Source: Duganella sp. CF458 (GTDB taxonomy: Bacteria; Pseudomonadota; Gammaproteobacteria; Burkholderiales; Burkholderiaceae_D). Taken from it: 64,000 nt of DNA. The stretch covers positions 1-64,000 of the forward strand of contig NZ_FOOF01000023.1 in the NCBI RefSeq assembly GCF_900113115.1. Direction: 5' to 3'. A program made the position numbers and the translations under genes. Shown here piece after piece: positions 31,727 to 40,285 of this stretch. A model generated the notes under the pieces. It searched no databases and was not told the origin of the DNA. It saw only the letters and a list, made by a program, of their open reading frames with translations. Every line of letters starts with the position of its first letter. The stretch's first letter is position 1.

Positions 31727-32533
31727 ATGGACAAGGACAGCAGCTTCACTGGCTCAATTCCGGAAACTTACGAGCGCGCCATGGTGCCGCTCCTCTTCAC
31801 CCCCTATGCGATCGACATGGCGCGCCGCATTGGACAACGGCGCCCGGCGCGCATACTGGAAGTGGCGGCCGGCACCGGCGCCGTCACCCGGCTCCTGCTG
31901 CAGGAAATCCCCGCCGCGCAAATCGTCGCCAGCGACCTCAATCCCGCCATGCTGGAGCAAGCGCGCAAGGCCGTCGTTTCGCCGCGCGTTGAATGGCAAC
32001 AGGCGGATGGGCAAGCACTGCCCTTCCCCGACGCCAGCTTCGACGCGGTGGCATGCCAGTTCGGCGTGATGTTCTTTCCCGATAAGGTGCGCGGCTTCAG
32101 CGAAGCGCGCCGCGTATTGAAGCCGGGCGGCGTATATTGCTTCAATGTATGGGATGGCATCAGTCATAACGACTTTTCCGCGGCCATCAACCATGCTCTG
32201 GCCAAGGTATTCCCCGAAGACCCGCCCCGCTTCCTGGCGCGCGTGCCCTATGGCTGGCACGACGTCGACGTGATCGTCGAAGAGCTGAAACGCGGCGGTT
32301 GGACCGGAAACATCACGCATGAAGTGGTGACGGCAACCAGCCGCGCAGAGTCCGCAGCATCCACCGCCATGGCGCTCTGCCAGGGTTCTCCGCTAAGGGC
32401 GGATATTGAAGCGCGCGATCCAGGGCGCCTGCAGGAAGCCACGAACGCGGCGATCGCAGCGCTGACCGAAAAGTTCGGCAGCGGCGCCATTGAAGGAAAA
32501 ATGCAGGCGCTTGTGTTTACTTGCGAGGCGTGA
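31727..32533 (+). CDS. Class I SAM-dependent methyltransferase
   Basis: A 268-aa methyltransferase of the UbiE/Methyltransf_11 type. Motif I (ILEVAAGTGAVTRLLL), the acidic loop after strand 2 (IVASDLNPAML), motif post-I (DGQALPFPDASFDAVACQFGVMFFPD) and LKPGGVYCFNVWD are present. Substrate unknown. The ATG at 31727 follows GGGAGG. It runs into the convergent DUF2007 gene with a 17-base overlap. Confidence 0.85.
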   Translation: MDKDSSFTGSIPETYERAMVPLLFTPYAIDMARRIGQRRPARILEVAAGTGAVTRLLLQEIPAAQIVASDLNPAMLEQARKAVVSPRVEWQQADGQALPFPDASFDAVACQFGVMFFPDKVRGFSEARRVLKPGGVYCFNVWDGISHNDFSAAINHALAKVFPEDPPRFLARVPYGWHDVDVIVEELKRGGWTGNITHEVVTATSRAESAASTAMALCQGSPLRADIEARDPGRLQEATNAAIAALTEKFGSGAIEGKMQALVFTCEA

Positions 32534-32810
32534 ACTCGTAGACGCGCGCACCCTCGCCCACGTCCTCGTCGTCGTCCAGCGCCAACTCGCCGCGCTCGAA
32601 AGCCGCGACGACCTCCAAGGCCTGCCCCATTTCATCTTGCGGCACCATGACGCGCGCCCCGCCAATGGCGGGCGCCAGCAGGAAAGCCGCTTGCACATGC
32701 TGGTCATCCATCACCGTGGCGTTCAGTCCCGCCGCACGCAGGCAGCCGCAGAGGATGAAAGCATCCGCCGGAATCAGGCAGCGGCGAACCAGGCAGAAGT
32801 CGTTGTCCAT
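32517..32810 (-). CDS. DUF2007-type small protein
   Basis: A 97-aa protein resembling the DUF2007 (putative signal-transducing) family: LIPADAFILCGCLRAAGLNATVMDDQHVQ, LLAPAIGGARVMVPQDEMGQALEVVAAFERGEL. The C-terminal DDDED stretch is acidic. The ATG at 32810 is used; a longer frame would begin inside the upstream gene. It starts eight bases after the upstream gene's stop on the same strand, so the two are probably co-transcribed. Confidence 0.65.
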   Translation of the reverse strand: MDNDFCLVRRCLIPADAFILCGCLRAAGLNATVMDDQHVQAAFLLAPAIGGARVMVPQDEMGQALEVVAAFERGELALDDDEDVGEGARVYEFTPRK

Positions 32811-32817
32811 AGCGCCA

Positions 32818-33468
32818 TCATAGCTTGAATGGTGAATTGGGATCATCTTTGCATTCCAGGTATCGGCGGCGCCCTTCCCGCACCAGTTTCTGGATACCAT
32901 GGCGACAGGTCTTATCGAGGTCCGGCAAGGAGTAGCGCCTCAGCACCCGCCCTTCGGGATCGAGGTCAAATCCGGTGCCGCCCACCAGGCGCAAGTCATA
33001 GCAATCAGGATGCGTGCAATACATTTCGCAATCGACGCAGGCATTGGCTTCTTCACCATCATGGAAGGCAATGCAATGGTCATACACAGCCGGCGCCAGG
33101 ATCGTAAAGGAGCTCGACTGGAAATAGCCGCATTTGCCGTCTTTATCCGCAAAACGGGCCACGCCGCGTGGCGCGTAGGGATAGTCGAAGTCGCTGGTAT
33201 GGTAGATGCCCGGTACGACGACGCGGCCGCGCCGGTCCAGTGCAGCGACTTCGTGGGGCCAGCTGTCGATGACAATCACGGCCTTGCCGGATTTGTTAAA
33301 AGAGAGTTTGCGCAGGTAGCGCGGTTTGAGTTGGCGCACACCTGCCCGTTCCGTAAAGCAGCCGGCCGGCCAGACGTCCTCGCCATCGCGTGCCGGGCAT
33401 CCGGGACCGGCCGCCATGGCGCCAAACGGCATCAGCATCAACAGGAATAAGAGCAGGCAGGCACGCAT
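32818..33468 (-). CDS. Secreted Cys-rich protein of unknown function
   Basis: A 216-aa protein with a signal peptide (MRACLLLFLLMLMPFGAMA). The mature part carries several Cys, including a CVDCEMYCTHPDC cluster, likely disulfide-bonded in the periplasm. Strands such as KAVIVIDSWPHEVAALDRRGRVVV and YSLPDLDKTC recall WG-repeat proteins that report or bind at the envelope; this is only a resemblance. The ATG at 33468 has GGAG eight bases away and overlaps the stop of the LysR gene by one base (TGATG), implying co-translation. Confidence 0.65.
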   Translation of the reverse strand: MRACLLLFLLMLMPFGAMAAGPGCPARDGEDVWPAGCFTERAGVRQLKPRYLRKLSFNKSGKAVIVIDSWPHEVAALDRRGRVVVPGIYHTSDFDYPYAPRGVARFADKDGKCGYFQSSSFTILAPAVYDHCIAFHDGEEANACVDCEMYCTHPDCYDLRLVGGTGFDLDPEGRVLRRYSLPDLDKTCRHGIQKLVREGRRRYLECKDDPNSPFKL

Positions 33469-34367
33469 CAAAGATCTCCGGCAAGTAAGGGGTGCTGGGA
33501 GGTAAAGGCAGCCAGGTGCTCCAGCAAGGCGCGCACGCGGGCCGGCAGGTAGCGCTGCTGCGACCAGACGGCGTAGACGCTGCGTTCGCGCGAGGTCCAG
33601 CCGGGCAACAGCCGCACCAAGGCGCCCGACTCCAGGCTGGCGTGGCATTGCAGTTCTGGCGCAAGGACAATTCCGAGGCCCGCCTCCGCCATCATCACCG
33701 CCAATCGTACTTCATTGACGCGCACGCGCGGATCAGGGTGCAGCACGAACTGGGCTCCGCTTCCGGGGTCCTGCAGATGCCATTCGCGCAAAGGCAGTGT
33801 GGCGATGGTGGAGTGGCCTTCCAGTTCCTTCATATTGCGCGGAGTGCCGTTTCGGGCAAGGTAGGCGGGCGACGCGGCCAATACCAGCCTTACATCGCCA
33901 AGCCTGCGCTGCGTCAGCGTGGAATCGGCCATTGCACCGATGCGGATCGCCAGGTCGGCGCCGCTGCCGACCAGGTCCTGAACTTCATTGGACAGTTCCA
34001 GTTCGAGCCGCACGCGGGGAAATTGCTCGAGGAAGCTGGCCCAGGCCGGCGCCAGGATCTCGCTGGCAAAATTCACGGGGGCCAGCACACGGATCGTGCC
34101 TTCCACGGCGCCCAGCGTAGCGTCGAGCCGGAGGGTGGCCTGGCGCAGGGCCTGTACCAAGGGCCGGCATTGCTCGTAATACTGGGTCCCCTCCGCCGTC
34201 AGCATGGTGCGGCGCGCACTGCGATGCAGGAGCCGGTAGCCCAAGCCGGCCTCCAGCTTCTGCAGGCGGCGCGTGACGGTGGCGCTGGGCAAGCCTTCCT
34301 TCTCGGCGGCGGCGTTCAGGCTGCCCGCTTCGACGATGGCGATGAATAAGGCAAGGTCATCGAGCAT
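33468..34367 (-). CDS. LysR-family transcriptional regulator
   Basis: A 299-aa LysR regulator. The winged HTH is at residues 1-60 (ALFIAIVEAGSLNAAAEKEGLPSATVTRRLQKLEAGLGYRLLHRS), followed by a linker helix and the substrate-binding domain. The sub-type resembles the CrgA/DsdC-like group that acts on small divergent operons. The ATG at 34367 is preferred over a longer frame. A palindrome-rich region separates it from the divergent DUF2798 gene, the likely target. Confidence 0.9.
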   Translation of the reverse strand: MLDDLALFIAIVEAGSLNAAAEKEGLPSATVTRRLQKLEAGLGYRLLHRSARRTMLTAEGTQYYEQCRPLVQALRQATLRLDATLGAVEGTIRVLAPVNFASEILAPAWASFLEQFPRVRLELELSNEVQDLVGSGADLAIRIGAMADSTLTQRRLGDVRLVLAASPAYLARNGTPRNMKELEGHSTIATLPLREWHLQDPGSGAQFVLHPDPRVRVNEVRLAVMMAEAGLGIVLAPELQCHASLESGALVRLLPGWTSRERSVYAVWSQQRYLPARVRALLEHLAAFTSQHPLLAGDL

Positions 34368-34383
34368 GATTCCATTTTCGGAA

Positions 34384-34418
34384 TTGGAGATTGAAATTTC
34401 AACTCTAGTGTACTCCAA
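34384..34418. promoter_or_regulatory. Nested inverted repeats, probable LysR operator
   Basis: A perfect 12-bp palindrome TTGAAATTTCAA (34391-34402) lies inside a wider repeat with arms TTGGAG (34384-34389) and CTCCAA (34413-34418). It sits between the divergent LysR and DUF2798 genes, as expected for a LysR autoregulatory/activation site. Confidence 0.55.
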
Positions 34419-34465
34419 CGGAATTGACTACGCTGGAGGCAATGACCAATTAGCTGGAGAACACC

Positions 34466-34693
34466 ATGACAGACCTGCGTACCCGGATGATTTTTGCGGC
34501 CCTGATGTCGTTCCTGATGACCGTCATCATGAGCGGCTGGATTACTTTCCTGAATGTCGGGCTCACGACGGAATATGCCGCGCGTTGGGGACACGCCTTC
34601 CTTGCCGCCTGGCCGGCAGCCTTTTTCGCCGTGATGACGATCGCCCCGATGGTGCAGCGCGCAAGCCTGCGCCTCGCCGCCGCACTACGCTAG
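34466..34693 (+). CDS. DUF2798 small membrane protein
   Basis: A 75-aa protein with two membrane helices (MIFAALMSFLMTVIMSGWITFLNVG and FLAAWPAAFFAVMTIAPMVQ), a good match to the DUF2798 family. These are small inner-membrane proteins of unknown function, often next to LysR genes and induced by stress. GGAG precedes the ATG. Confidence 0.85.
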   Translation: MTDLRTRMIFAALMSFLMTVIMSGWITFLNVGLTTEYAARWGHAFLAAWPAAFFAVMTIAPMVQRASLRLAAALR

Positions 34694-34697
34694 AGCC

Positions 34698-34721
34698 CGT
34701 GTCCCACCATGGTGGGACACG
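34698..34721. repeat. Perfect 24-bp palindrome between convergent genes
   Basis: Arms CGTGTCCCACCA and TGGTGGGACACG meet with no loop. It lies five bases after the DUF2798 stop and 19 bases before the pseudouridine synthase stop. No T run is present. It looks like a dispersed REP-type palindrome. Confidence 0.7.
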
Positions 34722-34739
34722 AACTCGGCTTTAGTGGGA

Positions 34740-35423
34740 TTAGAAGCGCTCGTAGCCTTGGAGGTAGCGCCATTCGCCGGGCTGCAGGCCGGCCATGGAA
34801 ATGCGGCCGATGCGTTGACGCTTGACGGCGGTGGCCTCCAGGCCAACGTCGGCGCATAGCTTGGCGACCAGGGCTGGCTTGGGCGGCTTCACAGCGAAAC
34901 GCAGGCGGTGCTCGTTTTGCCAACTTACTTTGCCGGCGCCTTGATTGAGCAGCGTGAGGCCGTTGTCGGCAATCTCGCCTTCCACATCGACGATCAATTC
35001 CTGTTCGACAGTGGCGCCTTCATCCACCAATTTGCGAGCGATGCGGAAGTCTTGCGTGAACACGAACAGGCCGCTGGCCTGCTTGTCCAGCGCCAGGCAC
35101 GCCGTCAGATTGCGCAGGTGGCGCTTGAGGAAGCGGATGCGCTGGGCGTCCTTGCTGCGGGCTTCCGGCTGGAGGCAGGCCAGTGCGTCGGCGCCCGCTG
35201 GCTTGTTCAGGAGGATCGTGACTGGCGCGATGTCGAGCAGGGTTGCGTCGGGCGAGAGCACAACTTGTTGGCCGGGTGCGACGCGCGCGCCTGGTTCTTC
35301 GACAAGTTCGCCGTCAACTGTGACGTAGGCGCCTTCGATGTAGTTTTCCGCTTCGCGGCGCGAGCATGGAACCATGTCCGCCACGCGCTTGGCGAGGCGG
35401 ATGGTGTTGTCTTCGTTGTTCAT
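34740..35423 (-). CDS. RNA pseudouridine synthase, RsuA/RluF family
   Basis: A 227-aa protein. An S4 RNA-binding domain (RLAKRVADMVPCSRREAENYIEGAYVTVDG) is followed by a pseudouridine synthase domain (ILLNKPAGADAL; LALDKQASGLFVFTQD). In the usual GRLDxxTxGLLLLT motif the first two residues are changed (LALD), but the catalytic Asp is kept. It would isomerise a uridine in rRNA or tRNA. TAA of the aldolase gene and this ATG overlap by one base. Confidence 0.85.
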   Translation of the reverse strand: MNNEDNTIRLAKRVADMVPCSRREAENYIEGAYVTVDGELVEEPGARVAPGQQVVLSPDATLLDIAPVTILLNKPAGADALACLQPEARSKDAQRIRFLKRHLRNLTACLALDKQASGLFVFTQDFRIARKLVDEGATVEQELIVDVEGEIADNGLTLLNQGAGKVSWQNEHRLRFAVKPPKPALVAKLCADVGLEATAVKRQRIGRISMAGLQPGEWRYLQGYERF

Positions 35424-36487
35424 TATTGCTTGAAGTAGTGGGCGAAAACGGCGGCGACGTGTTCAAGGTCGGCGCGCGTTACGTCCAGGTGGGTCACAAG
35501 GCGCAATGTCGGCGCCATCGAAACGCGGATGCGTTCCGCTGCCAGCGCGGAGTTCAGGCCTTCGCAGGCTTCGCGCGGCATGGTGACGAACAGGATGTTC
35601 GTGTGCGGCACGCTGACTTGCAGCACGCCGATCTTCGCCAGTTCGGCAGCCAGCCAGCTGGCGTTGGCGTGGTCTTCGGCCAGGCGTTGGACGTTGTTCT
35701 GCAGGGCATACAGGCCCGCGGCGGCGATCACGCCGGCTTGGCGCATGCCGCCACCCAGCATTTTCCGCCAGCGCTTGCCCTGCTCGATCAGTTCCCGGCT
35801 GCCGCACAGGACGGAGCCGACCGGGGCGCCGAGGCCTTTGCTCAGGCAGACGGATACGCTGTCGAAGCCTTTCACGGCCTCTTGCAGGGTGGTGCCTTGC
35901 TTGACTGCGGCGTTGCAGACGCGCGCTCCGTCAAGGTGCGTGGCCAGGCCGCGTGCGTGCGCTAAGCGGGTGGCTTGTGCAAGGTACTGCTGCGGCAGGA
36001 CTTTTCCGCCGATGGTGTTTTCCAGTGCCAGCAGCCTGGTACGGGCGAAGTGGAAGTCGTGCGGCTTGATGGCGGCTTCGATGTCTTGCAGGGCGATGCT
36101 GCCGTCGGGCTGGTTGGTGAGCGGCTGGGGCTGGATGCTGCCGAGGACCGCTGCGCCGCCACCTTCGTATTTGTAGGTGTGGGCTTCCTGGCCGACCAGG
36201 TATTCGTCTCCCCTGCCGCAGTGGGCCAACAGGGCGATCAGGTTGGTTTGCGTGCCGCTGGGTGCGAACAGGGCGGCTTCGTAACCGAAGAGTTCCGCGG
36301 CGTAGGCTTGCAGGGCGTTGACGGTCGGATCGTCGCCGTACACGTCGTCGCCCACCTGCGCGGTGAACATCGCTTCGCGCATCGCGGCGCTCGGGTGTGT
36401 AACGGTGTCGCTGCGCAGGTCGATCCAGCGCTCGCCGTCAGCGGCGAGCGGAGTCGACCCTGCGCCGGCGGGATAGCCGGTGCTCAC
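35423..36487 (-). CDS. ltaE: Low-specificity L-threonine aldolase
   Basis: A 354-aa PLP enzyme of the beta-eliminating lyase fold that splits threonine or allo-threonine into glycine and acetaldehyde. DLRSDTVTHPSAAMREAMFTAQVGDDVYGDDP, the HLDGARVCNAA segment and the PLP lysine in SVCLSKGLGAPVGSVL identify it. The end of the upstream methyltransferase overlaps its start by four bases. Confidence 0.93.
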   Translation of the reverse strand: MSTGYPAGAGSTPLAADGERWIDLRSDTVTHPSAAMREAMFTAQVGDDVYGDDPTVNALQAYAAELFGYEAALFAPSGTQTNLIALLAHCGRGDEYLVGQEAHTYKYEGGGAAVLGSIQPQPLTNQPDGSIALQDIEAAIKPHDFHFARTRLLALENTIGGKVLPQQYLAQATRLAHARGLATHLDGARVCNAAVKQGTTLQEAVKGFDSVSVCLSKGLGAPVGSVLCGSRELIEQGKRWRKMLGGGMRQAGVIAAAGLYALQNNVQRLAEDHANASWLAAELAKIGVLQVSVPHTNILFVTMPREACEGLNSALAAERIRVSMAPTLRLVTHLDVTRADLEHVAAVFAHYFKQ

Positions 36488-37410
36488 GGCGCCACCTCGG
36501 CGTCCGAAGGCACAGCGGCGGGCGCGCCGGTGTAGAAGCGTTCGCCCATTTCGTCGAGGCCGATGGTGGACAGCACTTCCTTCAATCGCTCGGCAGGCTT
36601 TCGGCGCGGCAGGTTCTTGTACGTGGCTACGATCAGCTCATTCTTCATCGAGTGCTCCCAGCCGACGAGCTCAGTGACGGTGACCTGGTAGCCGTGCGAT
36701 TCCAGTTGCAGGCAGCGCAGCACGTTGGTGATCTGGCTGCCGAATTCACGGGTGTGAATCGGGTGGCGCCACAATTCGGTCAGTACGTTCTTGCCCAGCG
36801 AGGAGCCTTTGTTCTTGCGTAGCACGGATGCGACTTCGGCCTGGCAGCATGGCACCAGCACGATGTGCTTGGCCTTCTTCTTCAGCGCGAAATCGATGGC
36901 ATCGTCGGTGGCGGTATTGCAGGCGTGCAGTGCGGTGACGATGTCGATCTGCTCCGGCAGTTGGTCGGAGGTGGTCGATTCAGCCACCGACAGCGGCAGG
37001 AAGCTCATGCCAGGGAACTCGAATTTGCGCGCCAGTTCTTCGGAGCGTGCGACCAGCTCTTCGCGCGTTTCGATGCCGTAGATGTGCGAGTCGTCGCCCA
37101 GGGCCTTGAAGAACAGGTCGTAGATGATGAAGCCGAGGTAGGACTTCCCTGCCCCATGATCGACCAGCGAGACCGAGCCCTTGGCCGAACGCACGTCGTT
37201 CAGCAGCGGTTCGATGAACTGGTACAGGTGGTAGACCTGTTTCAGCTTGCGGCGGCTGTCCTGATTCAGTTTGCCGTCGCGGGTCAGGATATGCAGTTCC
37301 TGCAGCAGCGCGACCGATTGGCCGGGCTTGACCTCCGGGATGTCGGTGACGGTGGTTGGCAGCGGCGCCGGTGCCGGCCTGGCGCCGGTTGCGGCCTTAC
37401 TGCGCTTCAT
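36484..37410 (-). CDS. SAM-dependent methyltransferase (TRM13-like domain)
   Basis: A 308-aa protein. A helical N-terminus (LLQELHILTRDGKLNQDSRRKLKQVYHLYQF) precedes a Rossmann methyltransferase with motif I (VSLVDHGAGKSYLGFIIYDLFF) and IYGIETREELVARSEELARKF. DIVTALHACNTATDDAIDFAL and HIVLVPCCQAEV match the Methyltransf_25/TRM13 group that appears in bacteria beside unrelated genes. I start at the ATG at 37410, inside the iscX end (14-base overlap). Substrate unknown. It probably belongs to the tail of the isc transcript. Confidence 0.75.
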   Translation of the reverse strand: MKRSKAATGARPAPAPLPTTVTDIPEVKPGQSVALLQELHILTRDGKLNQDSRRKLKQVYHLYQFIEPLLNDVRSAKGSVSLVDHGAGKSYLGFIIYDLFFKALGDDSHIYGIETREELVARSEELARKFEFPGMSFLPLSVAESTTSDQLPEQIDIVTALHACNTATDDAIDFALKKKAKHIVLVPCCQAEVASVLRKNKGSSLGKNVLTELWRHPIHTREFGSQITNVLRCLQLESHGYQVTVTELVGWEHSMKNELIVATYKNLPRRKPAERLKEVLSTIGLDEMGERFYTGAPAAVPSDAEVAP

Positions 37411-37594
37411 CGATCCACGCCTGCTGGATGGCTTCCAGTACCTTTTCGCCGCCGCGCTTATGGTCGTCGTCGAAGCCGTCCAGGTCGACGATCCAGTTGT
37501 GCAGGTCGACAAAGCGCACGGTGGTCGGGTCGACGTCCGGGAACTTGTCGTACAGGGCTTCGGCAATCGCCGTGACATCACTCCATTTCAGCAT
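37397..37594 (-). CDS. iscX: Fe-S assembly protein IscX
   Basis: A 65-aa acidic protein that binds IscS and iron and tunes cluster assembly. The sequence is a close IscX match: MLKWSDVTAIAEALYDKFPDVDP and VRFVDLHNWIVDLDGFDDD. Thirteen bases separate it from fdx. Confidence 0.97.
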   Translation of the reverse strand: MLKWSDVTAIAEALYDKFPDVDPTTVRFVDLHNWIVDLDGFDDDHKRGGEKVLEAIQQAWIDEAQ

Positions 37595-37607
37595 GGTGCA
37601 CCTCGGC

Positions 37608-37949
37608 TCAGTGGCCGCCTTCGCTGGCGTGGTTGATCGTGTACTTCGGAATTTCGATGACCAGGTCTTCGTCCGCCACGATGGACTGGCAGGACAGGCG
37701 CGAGCAGGCTTCCAGGCCCCAGGCTTTGTCCAGTAGGTCTTCTTCCGTGTCGGTCGCTTCGTTCAGCGAATTGAAGCCTTCACGCACCAGCACGTGGCAA
37801 GTGGTGCAGGCGCAGGATTTCTCGCAGGCGTGTTCGATGTGGATGTCGTTTTCCAGCAGGACGTCGCACACGGACTTCCCTGCTTCGGTTTCGATCACGG
37901 CGCCTTCGGGGCACAGCTTGGCATGCGGCAGGATGACGATTTGTGGCAC
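37608..37949 (-). CDS. fdx: [2Fe-2S] ferredoxin of the isc system
   Basis: A 113-aa adrenodoxin-type ferredoxin that supplies electrons for cluster assembly. The ligands are visible as HACEKSCACTTCHV and a distant Cys in LSCQ. CPEGAVIETEAGKSVCDVLLENDIHIEHAC is typical. Placed in the usual order after hscA, 17 bases away. Confidence 0.97.
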   Translation of the reverse strand: MPQIVILPHAKLCPEGAVIETEAGKSVCDVLLENDIHIEHACEKSCACTTCHVLVREGFNSLNEATDTEEDLLDKAWGLEACSRLSCQSIVADEDLVIEIPKYTINHASEGGH

Positions 37950-37966
37950 TTCTATTCCTCAGTCAA

Positions 37967-39847
37967 TTAAACAACCTGGTCCAGCGTCTTGCCGGCCAGT
38001 GCGCTGCGCACGCTGCGGTCCATGCGGCGCGATGCGAATTCTTCGGTGCCCTGGGCCAGGGCTTCGTAGGCGGCTTTTACCGCGTAGTGGTCGGCTTCGC
38101 CGCTGCCGGATTTCACCAGCATGTCCATGGTGGTGGCCATCAGGGCGTTGATGGCGGCGCGCTCGTCGTCGTTCAGCAGGTTGCCGTCTTCGTCCAGCGC
38201 GGACTGGGTGGCCAGCATGATGCGCTCGGCTTCCACCTGTTCTTCGCGCAAAGCGCGGGCTTTCATGTCGGCTTCCGCTTCGGTGTGCGATTCGGACAGC
38301 ATGCGCGCCACGTCGTCGTCGCCCAGGCCGTACGAAGGCTTGACCGTGATCGAAGCTTCCACATTGGAGCGCAGTTCGCGCGCGGAGACCGACAGCAGGC
38401 CGTCGGCGTCCACCTGGTAGGTGATGCGGATGCGCGCAGCGCCGGCCGCCATGGGCGGGATGCCGCGCAGTTCAAAGCGGGCCAGCGAACGGCAGTCGCT
38501 GACCAGTTCGCGCTCGCCTTGCAGCACGTGCACTGCCAGCGCGGTCTGGCCATCCTTGAAGGTGGTGAATTCCTGCGCGCGGGCGCATGGGATGGTCGAG
38601 TTGCGCGGAATGATCTTCTCGACCAGGCCGCCCATGGTCTCGATGCCCAGCGACAGCGGGATCACGTCCAGCAGCAGCCAGTCGTCGCCCGCGGCGCGGT
38701 TGCCGGCCAGCAGGTTGGCCTGGATCGCCGCGCCCAGCGCCACCACCTTGTCCGGGTCGATGTTGGCGTGCGGGATGGTGTGGAAGTATTCGCCTACCGC
38801 GCGCTGCACGTGCGGCATGCGGGTGGCGCCGCCCACCATGACCACGCCGTCGATATCGTCGGCGTCGAGGCTGGCGTCGCGCAGGGCCTTCTTCACCGCG
38901 TTCATGGTCTTGGCAACCAGGTGCTTGGTGATGTCGGCGAAAATTTCAGGGGTGATGCGCTGGTGGACTTCTTCGCCCGAGCGCAGCATGGCGTCGATGG
39001 TTACTTCCGGCTTGGTCGACAGCAGCTCTTTCGCTTCGCGCGCTTTCACCATCAGGGTGGCGGTGTCTTCGTCGGACAACGGCGCGAGCTTTTCCTGCTC
39101 ATGCACCCAGCAGAACAGGCGGTGGTCGAAGTCGTCGCCGCCCAGCGCGGAGTCGCCGCCGGTAGCCAGCACTTCAAACACGCCTTTGGACAGCTTCAGG
39201 ATCGAGATGTCGAAAGTGCCGCCGCCCAGGTCGTACACGGCGAAGATGCCTTCGGAGCCGTTATCCAGGCCATAGGCGATTGCCGCGGCAGTCGGTTCGG
39301 ACAGCAGGCGCAGAACGTTGATGCCGGCCAGTTGCGCCGCATCCTTGGTGGCCTGGCGCTGCGCTTCATCGAAGTATGCCGGCACGGTGATCACGGCGCC
39401 GACCAGGTCGTCGCCCAGCGAGTCTTCCGCGCGCTGGCGCAGGGTGGCCAGGATCTGGGCCGAGACTTCCACCGGCGATTTGACGCCGGCCACGGTCTTC
39501 AGCTGCACCATGCCGGGCGCATCGACGAAATCGTACGGCAGGTTCTCGGCGTAGGCGATGTCCTTCAGGCCGCGGCCCATGAAACGCTTGACCGAAACGA
39601 TGGTGTTCTTCGGGTCGGTGGTCTGGTGGGCTTGCGCCTTGTAGCCGATGTTGGCATGGCCGTTCGGCAGGTAACGCACCACGGACGGCAGCAACGGGTG
39701 GCCTTCCTCGTCGTTCAGCACTTCAGGAATGCTGCTGCGGACGGTCGCGACCAGCGAATTGGTGGTGCCGAGGTCGATACCCACTGCCAGGCGGTGCTGG
39801 TGCGGGGCAGTCGACATGCCCGGTTCGGAAATCTGCAAAAGTGCCAT
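37967..39847 (-). CDS. hscA: Fe-S cluster chaperone HscA (Hsp70)
   Basis: A 626-aa specialised Hsp70 that, with HscB, releases clusters from IscU. The ATPase landmarks GIDLGTTNSLVATVR, VYDLGGGTFDISIL and VMVGGATRMPHVQ are present, followed by a substrate-binding domain and helical lid. The length fits HscA. In E. coli hscA follows hscB directly; here two unrelated genes separate them. The upstream gene's stop is nine bases before this ATG. Confidence 0.97.
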   Translation of the reverse strand: MALLQISEPGMSTAPHQHRLAVGIDLGTTNSLVATVRSSIPEVLNDEEGHPLLPSVVRYLPNGHANIGYKAQAHQTTDPKNTIVSVKRFMGRGLKDIAYAENLPYDFVDAPGMVQLKTVAGVKSPVEVSAQILATLRQRAEDSLGDDLVGAVITVPAYFDEAQRQATKDAAQLAGINVLRLLSEPTAAAIAYGLDNGSEGIFAVYDLGGGTFDISILKLSKGVFEVLATGGDSALGGDDFDHRLFCWVHEQEKLAPLSDEDTATLMVKAREAKELLSTKPEVTIDAMLRSGEEVHQRITPEIFADITKHLVAKTMNAVKKALRDASLDADDIDGVVMVGGATRMPHVQRAVGEYFHTIPHANIDPDKVVALGAAIQANLLAGNRAAGDDWLLLDVIPLSLGIETMGGLVEKIIPRNSTIPCARAQEFTTFKDGQTALAVHVLQGERELVSDCRSLARFELRGIPPMAAGAARIRITYQVDADGLLSVSARELRSNVEASITVKPSYGLGDDDVARMLSESHTEAEADMKARALREEQVEAERIMLATQSALDEDGNLLNDDERAAINALMATTMDMLVKSGSGEADHYAVKAAYEALAQGTEEFASRRMDRSVRSALAGKTLDQVV

Positions 39848-39856
39848 TTATCTATT

Positions 39857-40285
39857 TCACGCCTTAGAAGGCTCTGTAGTACTCAAAAGACCATTTACAA
39901 ACTGGTCAACATCAGAAGTCTTATGACAGACAGCGTCCAACAGATGTTTTGTCTGTCGAGAGGCAGGAAACTCAAATACAACATCTCCACCATCATCCAA
40001 CAAGGCAAGAACTGCGCGCTCCCGCCAGCCGGGCCTTTCGTCACGCCCAGTCAACGCCGAGAAACTCATCACTGCCGTTACACCAAGCCCTGGCAAATGG
40101 TAATAACGCTCACGATACAACGCCAACCGCCGCCCTTGATACTCTGTTTCATAAAAGGCAGGGTATTGCGACTCCGTACCTTTAACGAGAGTCTCTGGGG
40201 CCGTCTCTTTTGACCACGCCAACTCGCCATTATGAGTCATTTCGAAGATCTTAAAGACTGCCTGATCGTACTTGTTTTCACTCAT
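39857..40285 (-). CDS. Unknown protein inserted in the isc operon (second gene)
   Basis: A 142-aa soluble protein. Its core (EYQGRRLALYRERYYHLPG, then RAVLALLDDGGDVVFEFPASRQTKHLLDAV and SDVDQFVNGLLS) resembles small orphan proteins that pair a short beta-sheet with a C-terminal helix; I know no function. Its ATG overlaps the stop of the upstream unknown gene by four bases, and it ends nine bases before hscA. Base composition is clearly poorer in GC than the flanking isc genes (27 G+C in the 60 bases 39901-39960), suggesting recent acquisition. Confidence 0.75.
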   Translation of the reverse strand: MSENKYDQAVFKIFEMTHNGELAWSKETAPETLVKGTESQYPAFYETEYQGRRLALYRERYYHLPGLGVTAVMSFSALTGRDERPGWRERAVLALLDDGGDVVFEFPASRQTKHLLDAVCHKTSDVDQFVNGLLSTTEPSKA

